Source of the DNA: Planctomycetes bacterium GWF2_42_9
GTDB lineage: Bacteria; Planctomycetota; Phycisphaerae; Sedimentisphaerales; UBA12454
Direction: 5' to 3'
Assembly (NCBI GenBank): GCA_001825675.1
Contig: MHYA01000032.1
Location: 1-37,398 of the forward strand
Length of the DNA stretch: 37,398 nt
The translations under genes and the position numbers were made by a program. Of the stretch, positions 31,965-37,398 are shown in pieces. Numbering within the stretch: the stretch's first letter is position 1; every line of letters begins with the position of its first letter. The notes beneath the pieces are model-generated. The model did no database searches. It was not told the DNA's origin and was given only the letters and a program-made list of their open reading frames with translations.

Positions 31965-32000
31965 AAAGAGACGACGAATTTTTCCGCCGTCTCTTTTTTT
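31965..32000. terminator. Bidirectional terminator between convergent signalling genes
   Basis: AAAGAGACG/CGTCTCTTT stem (31965-31973 and 31988-31996), extended by inner CG pairs, with TTTTTTT on the plus strand and T-rich sequence on the minus strand. It overlaps the end of the minus-strand kinase gene. Confidence 0.88.
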
Positions 32001-33780
32001 ATTCTTCGCTAGAAGGAATTTGGGGCAGCGCGACGAAAAATCTGCTGCCTACACCTGGTTTTGATTTTACCCATATCTTTCCGCTATTTCTGTGAGCAAG
32101 CCGGCTGCAAAGTGTAAGGCCTATACCTTTGCCGCCAACTTTTTCGGGCTCAACCTGGTGAAACATCTTGAAAATCTGCGGCTGATACTCTTCAGGTATT
32201 CCCATACCATTATCTTCAATACAATAAATACTCTGGAACTTCGTCTTTCTTCCCGAAATTGTAATTTCAAGCGGTCGGCCTTGCTGCCTGAATTTGAGAG
32301 AGTTGCTGATTAAATGGATAAAAACAATTTTCACCTGCGAGCGGTCAGCTATACAGCCCGGCAAAGGTTTGATATTTATTTTGGCGGAAATCTCGTTTGT
32401 CCAATGAGAGAACAATTCAACTATTTTGCTCACTATCTCTTTCATATTATCTATCTGCTCCGGCCTAGGTTCTTCAATCCGTGAGACCTGAAGCAGCCCG
32501 GTAACAATAGTATCAAGCCTGCGTACATTATCATGAATGGAATTGACTATCTCAAGAATCCCATCGTGAACAAGCCTGCCCAACTTCGGAGAATATTGTA
32601 ATTTCGTTATTTCTTTTTTAATCTGCTCTACATTCTCCCGCAGAATATAAGTGAAACTATCTATGTTGATAATCGGCGTGCGAAAATCGTGCGAAGTAGC
32701 GTAGAGTATTGATTCGACCTCTTCTTTCTTTTCCGCAAGCAGTTCCTGTGCAACCTTACGTTCTTCACAATCTACAATGCTCATACGAACGCCCTGCCAA
32801 TTACCTCTGTCATCATAAATCGGCTGCCAGCTAAGAGAGACCCATATACGCGTGCCTTCCTTTGTTTTAATGCGTATTTCTTTATCCTTGCCGGAAGATT
32901 GGTTCAGGGCAGATTTTATTATTTCATCATAAATATCTAGATCAGCTTGATTTACTAATGATCTGGGATAACCAGCCATACAGGTACACTCCTCAACTGT
33001 GTAGCCGGTGATACGTTCTACCGCGGGATTCGTCCAGAAATGCGTACCTTTTGAGCTAAGCCATATCTCCCAGGAATATGTATAATTTGCAATGGCTCTA
33101 AAACTCTGTTCGCTTAAAGACAGTGCCAGTTGCGATCTTTTACGTTCAGTAATATCCCTGCTGACAGTTCTGAACCCCTGCACTGTATCTTGATTATCAA
33201 AAAAAGGGAAACTGCTTATTTCGTGAAGTTTCTTCTGGCCGCTTTTATCCAATAACCAGCTTTCAAGCTGCACTATCGGTTTGCCGTTATTTAATGCTTC
33301 TTTAAATATTTTATCAACTTGCTTGGAATCTTCATTGCTTACTATTTCTGTAATTTTACGACCGACAACTTCTTCGGGAGTATATCCAAGCAAATCCTGC
33401 ACTTGAGGACTTGAGTAAGTGTAGATCAAGTTGCTGTCGGCCTCCCATATCCAATCACTGGTACTTTCTATAAGTGATTGGAAACGTTCCTTGCTTTGTG
33501 AGAGATCGTGTTCTCTAAGTTGTGCCAGAACAGCGTAAAACAAAAACAACCATACCAAAGGAAGCATCGCACCGGAGTAATCCTCAATATCTTCAAATCT
33601 ATGCCGAACACCGCTCCATTCTAAAAAAAGTAATAAGCAATATAATGAAAAAAGAATACCCAATGCCAGCAGCAACAAACGAACTGCCAAATTTAGTTTG
33701 ACACGCTTCCAGCCATATATTACGGCAGTTACCGCAGTTGCCAAACATACTAGCGAAATCAAATCAAGATATTGAATCAT
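31999..33780 (-). CDS. Membrane PAS-domain sensor histidine kinase
   Basis: 593 residues. N-terminal membrane part with about three helices (to about residue 90), then two PAS domains (about 105-220, SLIESTSDWIWEADS; 230-345, ANYTYSWEIWLSSKG with PAC-type WQPIYDDRGNWQGVRMSI), a DHp helix with SHDFRTP (His364) and an ATPase domain with N-box IHLISNSLKFR, G1 EDNGMGIPEEY and G2 GKGIGLTLCSRLA. Start ATG 33780 overlaps the stop of the small membrane gene (ATGA) and has an AAGGA Shine-Dalgarno; an in-frame ATG at 33807 would lie inside that gene and is rejected. No response regulator is adjacent, so the partner is elsewhere or is a convergent-unit protein. Confidence 0.9.
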   Translation of the reverse strand: MIQYLDLISLVCLATAVTAVIYGWKRVKLNLAVRLLLLALGILFSLYCLLLFLEWSGVRHRFEDIEDYSGAMLPLVWLFLFYAVLAQLREHDLSQSKERFQSLIESTSDWIWEADSNLIYTYSSPQVQDLLGYTPEEVVGRKITEIVSNEDSKQVDKIFKEALNNGKPIVQLESWLLDKSGQKKLHEISSFPFFDNQDTVQGFRTVSRDITERKRSQLALSLSEQSFRAIANYTYSWEIWLSSKGTHFWTNPAVERITGYTVEECTCMAGYPRSLVNQADLDIYDEIIKSALNQSSGKDKEIRIKTKEGTRIWVSLSWQPIYDDRGNWQGVRMSIVDCEERKVAQELLAEKKEEVESILYATSHDFRTPIINIDSFTYILRENVEQIKKEITKLQYSPKLGRLVHDGILEIVNSIHDNVRRLDTIVTGLLQVSRIEEPRPEQIDNMKEIVSKIVELFSHWTNEISAKINIKPLPGCIADRSQVKIVFIHLISNSLKFRQQGRPLEITISGRKTKFQSIYCIEDNGMGIPEEYQPQIFKMFHQVEPEKVGGKGIGLTLCSRLAHRNSGKIWVKSKPGVGSRFFVALPQIPSSEE

Positions 33781-34064
33781 TTCTCTTCCTTCCCGCCTGT
33801 CGCCCATTTATTTAGAAATGTGCCTATACACCACCAGACAAGAAGTATTGCGCTGAAGCAATAGCCGAGATGCTCAAACAAATTAAGAAGGTTCGACCAA
33901 AAAAAAGCTTCAGCTACGGTCATTATAGATGAAATTGCAAAACATACAAAACTGCCAATAAGAAATCCTACATTAGGAATTCTAATATACTGTCTGCGAG
34001 TCGCGATCAACGACACGACAACAGTTAGAGATATAGAAAGCATTATTACTTCATCCGGCTGCAT
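33777..34064 (-). CDS. Small membrane protein coupled to the PAS kinase
   Basis: 95 residues with three predicted membrane helices (about 5-22, 32-52, 62-84) and a charged C-terminus (NKWATGGKEEK). No motif or named family recognised. It overlaps the kinase gene in an ATGA junction, so the two are made in a fixed ratio. It has a GAAGGGA Shine-Dalgarno. It might be an accessory sensing or stabilising subunit of the kinase; this is inferred only from gene order. The kinase's own N-terminal helices would suit a direct membrane contact. Confidence 0.75.
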   Translation of the reverse strand: MQPDEVIMLSISLTVVVSLIATRRQYIRIPNVGFLIGSFVCFAISSIMTVAEAFFWSNLLNLFEHLGYCFSAILLVWWCIGTFLNKWATGGKEEK

Positions 34065-34263
34065 ATTTTCCCTTCATCCGATCTTCTATATGGTACTCTA
34101 TCTTGCAATAATTTGAAAATCGGGGATTTGCCGACAAAATATTGATTCTAATTTGATTGTAATCAGGGAATGACACAGTCTGGCTGCATTAAAGAATTTA
34201 AATCGACTTTTCGGCTCTTATAATATTATATAGCTCTTCTTGGCAGGAAAGGATGGAAAGCAA

Positions 34264-34298
34264 CAATAAAAAAACGGCAAGAAGAATCCTGCCGTTTT
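34264..34298 (-). terminator. Terminator of the HU-like gene
   Basis: AAAACGGCA/TGCCGTTTT stem (34271-34279 and 34290-34298), followed on the minus strand by TTTTATTG. It lies 36 bases after the gene's stop codon. Confidence 0.85.
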
Positions 34299-34333
34299 AA
34301 ATTACTCAATTTGGATATTTTCTAAAAATCAGC

Positions 34334-34654
34334 TTATTTCTTAGCCATATCCTTTAAAGCCTTGAAAGCTCTAATCTTAATAACTCTGCGAGCGGGCTTG
34401 GCTGCAAAGACTTGTTCCTGCTTTGTGAAAGGATTAATACCTTTGCGTTTCGGGGTGGCCGGCTTATTGACAACTACGATCTTTATCAGACCCGACAAAG
34501 CAAAGATACCTGGGCCTTTCTTGCTCACTGCATTCTTGATCTGCCCTGCAAGTGCATCAAAAACTGATGCCACCTGTTTACGTGAAAGCTGGGTAGCTTC
34601 AGCTATATTTGAAATAATTTCACTCTTCGTTGCTGGTTTTGCACTCTTTGCCAT
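34334..34654 (-). CDS. HU/IHF-family DNA-binding protein
   Basis: 106-residue nucleoid protein that bends DNA. The family pattern is visible: helical dimerisation part (KSEIISNIAEATQLSRKQVASVFDALAGQIKNAV), then beta-arm entry (GPGIFALSGLIKIVVVNKPATPKRKGINPFTKQEQVFAAKPARRVIKIRAFKALKDM). The tip sequence, RKGINPFTKQEQ, resembles the usual RKGRNPQTGEE-type arm; GxNP is retained. N-terminal extension AKSAKPATKSE is a little longer than in E. coli HU. AAGGAG Shine-Dalgarno, own promoter and terminator: a single-gene unit. Confidence 0.93.
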   Translation of the reverse strand: MAKSAKPATKSEIISNIAEATQLSRKQVASVFDALAGQIKNAVSKKGPGIFALSGLIKIVVVNKPATPKRKGINPFTKQEQVFAAKPARRVIKIRAFKALKDMAKK

Positions 34655-34723
34655 AATTAACTCCTTTATATTCCATTAACATAATATTACTGATCAGCTA
34701 CATAACTGATTCACAATGTTAGT

Positions 34724-34752
34724 AGAATATCAAATCTATCTTTGCAGTTCAA
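34724..34752 (-). promoter_or_regulatory. Promoter of the HU-like gene
   Basis: Minus strand: TTGAAC (34747-34752), 17-bp spacer, TATTCT (34724-34729). Leader about 63 bases. Confidence 0.5.
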
Positions 34753-34810
34753 GTTTTTATATCTGTTTTTTGGAGATTTTTAGCTCGCGCAACCCTATAA
34801 TTACCCTGGA

Positions 34811-34890
34811 TGCCGCGTCATCAGGACAAATATTGATTAAGACTTTGCCATAGACGCGGTAGATTCGCCAAAGAACAATTCATTGTTCTT
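34811..34890. other. Intergenic region with paired elements, possible structured RNA
   Basis: A 9-bp closing stem TGCCGCGTC (34811-34819) / GACGCGGTA (34853-34861), one G-U pair, holds a 33-base loop. A perfect 9-bp hairpin AAGAACAAT/ATTGTTCTT (34871-34879 and 34882-34890) follows. No ORF and no T-run. It lies 47 bases beyond the stop codon of the URO-D gene (minus strand) and upstream of the HU promoter. It could be a 3' UTR structure or a small RNA. Confidence 0.35.
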
Positions 34891-34936
34891 AGACTGCATT
34901 CTCTCAAGGCAGAAAGGCTTAAGCAGAAAAATTCGA

Positions 34937-35947
34937 TTAAAATTGCAATAAATAAGCAGCTTTTGAATATGCTTTAAAATTAGAAATAGCGGTCTCAGGG
35001 GTTATTTCGCATCCGGCCGATACAATGCCCCGTCCATTTGTTCTTTTGAAACAATCAAAAACATTCTCGGAGATAAGCCCAGGTCGGCCATCCTGGATAA
35101 TAGCTACCGGGTCGCTATTGCCGCTAACAACCTGCCTGCTGCTCAAACTCACAATATACTTATCAATATCTGTCACAAGGTGATCTATGTCTATAATATC
35201 GGCTCCTGTTCTTATCATATCCGGTAAAATTCTTGACGTGTTGCCACATATATGCAATTTCGCAAGAACGCCCAATGAATGTATATGGTCAACAAGTTTT
35301 TTCTGCCGTTCAAAGCAGAATTTTTTATAAAGTTCAGCCCCAATCTGTGAACAGGCCGCATCACCTATTCCGATACAATGTGCGCCAGCCTTGGCTTGCC
35401 TTGTTATAAAATTAATCGCATTTTCAGTAATTATATCAAAAGCGAGATTAACTTTTTCAGGACAATCAATTAAATCTAAACAGGCATTTTGAAGGCCTCT
35501 TAAATCGGCATACTCAGCCAAAGGCCCTTCTATCCAACCCACAACAAAATATTTTCGACCTACCGTTTTACGGTAATATGCAATCTCATTTATTCTCGAA
35601 AGCATTCTATCAGAGGCATCAATTTCAGGAACTGTCAAATTGTCCACATCCTGAACAGAATTCAGCAAAACCCCATCCTGCAAGGGAAGACTGTCCTCAA
35701 TATACCTTACTTTCAAGCCAAAAGCTTCGGCCTCTGCGTACGGATCAGACATTACGGTAACCCAGTCCAAAGAAAAATCATCTGCACACTTAATCATGGC
35801 ATCGCATTTTGTTTTATAATCAAGGCAAAAATCCCTGTATTTAACGCCGGCATAATTAGCGGCAAAACGCATTATAATCGGATGAAATGGCGGACGAGGA
35901 ACCTTCTTATTTTGAATAAAATCTAAAGTTAACTTTAAAGAATTCAA
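34937..35947 (-). CDS. Uroporphyrinogen decarboxylase-like (corrinoid methyltransferase MtaA/CmuA-like) protein
   Basis: 336-residue TIM-barrel of the URO-D superfamily. Ligands for a zinc site typical of MtaA/MtbA methyltransferases are present: His232 and Cys234 in LHICGN and Cys313 in SAGCEI. True UroD residues are not obvious, and no heme gene is near, so methyl transfer from a corrinoid or a related reaction is more likely than porphyrinogen decarboxylation. The gene is second to the 36078 homologue (gap 130 bases), same strand. The ATG has no good Shine-Dalgarno. Which methyl donor or acceptor is used cannot be told. Confidence 0.8.
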   Translation of the reverse strand: MNSLKLTLDFIQNKKVPRPPFHPIIMRFAANYAGVKYRDFCLDYKTKCDAMIKCADDFSLDWVTVMSDPYAEAEAFGLKVRYIEDSLPLQDGVLLNSVQDVDNLTVPEIDASDRMLSRINEIAYYRKTVGRKYFVVGWIEGPLAEYADLRGLQNACLDLIDCPEKVNLAFDIITENAINFITRQAKAGAHCIGIGDAACSQIGAELYKKFCFERQKKLVDHIHSLGVLAKLHICGNTSRILPDMIRTGADIIDIDHLVTDIDKYIVSLSSRQVVSGNSDPVAIIQDGRPGLISENVFDCFKRTNGRGIVSAGCEITPETAISNFKAYSKAAYLLQF

Positions 35948-36077
35948 ATTTTATATCCTTAAAAAAATCCTTTGCGAAATTCCAATTAACACTTGCTTGG
36001 TCATCTATTATCGTTTGCCATCATAACAGAGACTTCCCTGCGGTAATACCCATACTCGGGTACATAACATGTTGAAA

Positions 36078-37202
36078 CTATTCTTTATACTTTCCAAGTT
36101 TTAATGCAGCGTCGATGAAAATATTATAATTCTTTTCGGTCTGTGAAGACAATGGAGAATTTATAGGTGCGGCGGTCGGCATAATCACATATCTTCCACC
36201 ATTTTTCGCCGCATCCATACAATTACAAACTGCATTTTCTATTTCCACCACAGAAGCTGTTTCAAGAAGTTTGAGCTGAATATTGCCAAAAATACAAATA
36301 TTATCGCCCACTCGTTTTTTAACTTCGCTTAAACTAATATCTCCATCCGGCGGCGCCTCACACGGATCAATGGCATCGCAGCCGGTTTTGCAGATCGAGT
36401 CCAGAATTTTGCCGATTTTTCCGTGGCAGTGCAATCTAACCTTTGCGCCCCTGCTGTGAATCAGTTCTATCATTTCAGTTACAAACGGAACTACAAATTT
36501 ATCAAAAAGCTGCGGCGGCATATACGGCGGAGAAGCATATTCCGGGCCGCAAATTCTATACAAATCCACAACATTCACATCCAGCATTCTTTTCAGATTT
36601 TCCATTATACGTGAATGTACAATCTCAAGCGTTTTAACAAAATGGTCGGTTTCAGTCATTGCCCAGATTGTATAATCTCCAAAACTCATCAAATCGGCAC
36701 ATACACATAACGCATCCGACAAGGAAGCCATAATAATCCCGCGATTTCCTACTTCCGATTTAATTCTGTCATAATCTGACACATCGTATTTCAGCGGCGT
36801 ATAGGGTACAGATAACGCCCTTTCCACATCATCAATATTTTTGCACAAATGCTCTGTTTGCCAAACCGTATGCACACGATCTATGACTCTTGTTGTGTTG
36901 GTAATGTCGCCTTTTGGCGTGTGAACAATTTTATGAGTAATTTGTGAATCATTTTCACGCCATTGCTTTATTTCCATTTCAACTGGAAATGCTGATTCGA
37001 GAAATTTTGCATTCGAAGCAGGCTCCCACATACAAACACAATCCGTATCCTTACGTATTTTTTGCATTAAGCTTTCATAAGATTTATCATTATTTTCAAA
37101 CGCTTTGCTGTTGAACCCGCATAATTCATAAGTCGAGACAGGCACTCTGTCGGGAAGTTCGCCATTCAAAACTTTCAGCAGTCTTTCTCGCGATGTCATC
37201 AT
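36078..37202 (-). CDS. Divergent URO-D-family protein
   Basis: 374-residue URO-D-superfamily TIM barrel: N-terminal TSRERLLKVLNGELPDRVPVS is the usual start of these proteins. The metal-site region reads RLHCHGKIG (His258, Cys259, His260) instead of the HxCG of MtaA-like enzymes, and the C-terminal Cys is replaced (VIMPTAAP), so zinc or methyl chemistry is altered or absent. The C-terminal tail is ordinary. ATG 37202 overlaps the stop of the upstream gene (ATGATGA), giving translational coupling. In planctomycetes such proteins are numerous and often unassigned. I call the fold, not the reaction. Confidence 0.75.
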   Translation of the reverse strand: MMTSRERLLKVLNGELPDRVPVSTYELCGFNSKAFENNDKSYESLMQKIRKDTDCVCMWEPASNAKFLESAFPVEMEIKQWRENDSQITHKIVHTPKGDITNTTRVIDRVHTVWQTEHLCKNIDDVERALSVPYTPLKYDVSDYDRIKSEVGNRGIIMASLSDALCVCADLMSFGDYTIWAMTETDHFVKTLEIVHSRIMENLKRMLDVNVVDLYRICGPEYASPPYMPPQLFDKFVVPFVTEMIELIHSRGAKVRLHCHGKIGKILDSICKTGCDAIDPCEAPPDGDISLSEVKKRVGDNICIFGNIQLKLLETASVVEIENAVCNCMDAAKNGGRYVIMPTAAPINSPLSSQTEKNYNIFIDAALKLGKYKE

Positions 37203-37398
37203 TTTGGTTCACCTGTGATTTCCATCAATAAAATATCCTCGCTGTTAATGGTTTTTGAGATATCTATTGAATTAGTCTGTTGATTAAACAAATAATCGCT
37301 GCCGGCAGTTACTTTTTCGAAGCCATATTTCTTAAGCGGCAAACTCATCTTGAAACTACCCGGCTGGTCAGAATAGTTAGCGGCAAGTATCACGACTT
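37199..37398 (-). CDS. C-terminal end of an unidentified protein (5' end beyond the window)
   Basis: The frame is open to the right edge. The visible residues (VILAANYSDQPGSFKMSLPLKKYGFEKV, then SIDISKTINSEDILLMEITGEPK) look like the C-terminal beta-sandwich of a glycoside hydrolase or related carbohydrate enzyme, but this is weak. Its stop overlaps the start of the 36078 URO-D gene by 4 bases, so both belong to one operon. The apparent GTG start at 37393 is an artefact of the window end. Confidence 0.55.
   Translation of the reverse strand, partial: VVILAANYSDQPGSFKMSLPLKKYGFEKVTAGSDYLFNQQTNSIDISKTINSEDILLMEITGEPK

Noticed and set aside
33781-33807. Longer N-terminus of the PAS kinase from ATG 33807
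   Set aside because: Lies inside the upstream small membrane gene; ATG 33780 has a better Shine-Dalgarno and an ATGA junction.
34780-34900. tRNA or c-di-GMP riboswitch in the gap before HU
   Set aside because: No cloverleaf, no CCA-like end, and no GEMM-type conserved core could be matched.

Overview
The window looks like chromosome of a planctomycete, most likely of the Phycisphaerae/Sedimentisphaerales kind. This is inferred from: a prepilin-type protein with the FTLIELLVVISIIAMLLGVLLPAL-type N-terminus and a DG-containing tail, encoded next to an ECF sigma factor and a membrane anti-sigma-like protein; several uroporphyrinogen-decarboxylase-like (URO-D) proteins without a heme pathway; and lipid A genes (lpxD, lpxI), which imply a Gram-negative envelope. 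Base composition is moderately AT-rich. I see no rRNA, tRNA, CRISPR array, transposase or phage gene.

Layout. 1-8.2 kb: end of a GGDEF diguanylate cyclase, rarA, 5-formyl-THF cyclo-ligase, a LysM L,D-transpeptidase, a divergent pair of an ArsB/NhaD-type permease and a P-type Ca2+ ATPase, and a small conserved protein. 8.2-10.6 kb: a 54-residue Cys/His protein missed by length filters, a cold-shock protein (GTG start) and a PBP4-type D-Ala-D-Ala carboxypeptidase. 10.6-16.9 kb: pyrK-pyrD behind an apparent transcription attenuator with its own leader peptide, then a second operon of an unknown protein, a DUF167 protein, a transglutaminase-like/TPR protein, an AsmA-like protein and mnmA. 16.9-21.6 kb: a lipopolysaccharide cluster (GT9 glycosyltransferase, lpxD, lpxI, LPS-kinase-like) full of two short repeat families; repeats supply the lpxI start codon, an in-frame insert in the kinase and the kinase stop codon. 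21.6-25.9 kb: the classical translation operon thrS-infC-rpmI-rplT-pheS on the minus strand, without pheT, with infC apparently starting at AUC. 26-29.3 kb: pilin-like protein, anti-sigma-like protein, ECF sigma factor and a membrane coiled-coil protein with an N-terminal HTH. 29.4-34.1 kb: two convergent signalling units (REC-histidine kinase plus REC-HD-GYP; small membrane protein plus PAS histidine kinase). 34.3-37.4 kb: an HU-like protein and a minus-strand group with two URO-D-family proteins and the end of a third gene.

How genes work together. GGDEF and HD-GYP proteins point to c-di-GMP signalling. LpxD, LpxI, GT9 and the kinase act on lipid A/core. PyrK and PyrD form the NAD-linked dihydroorotate dehydrogenase. 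The thrS-pheS block supplies translation components. Several genes have a -10 box only 7-8 bases before the start codon and no Shine-Dalgarno, suggesting leaderless mRNAs.

The most notable candidates are the pyrKD leader (promoter, 19-codon leader ORF and 11-bp terminator, with the leader stop codon in the terminator loop) and the coding-sequence-invading palindromic repeat in the LPS kinase. All functional calls rest on reading motifs by eye; no database search was possible.
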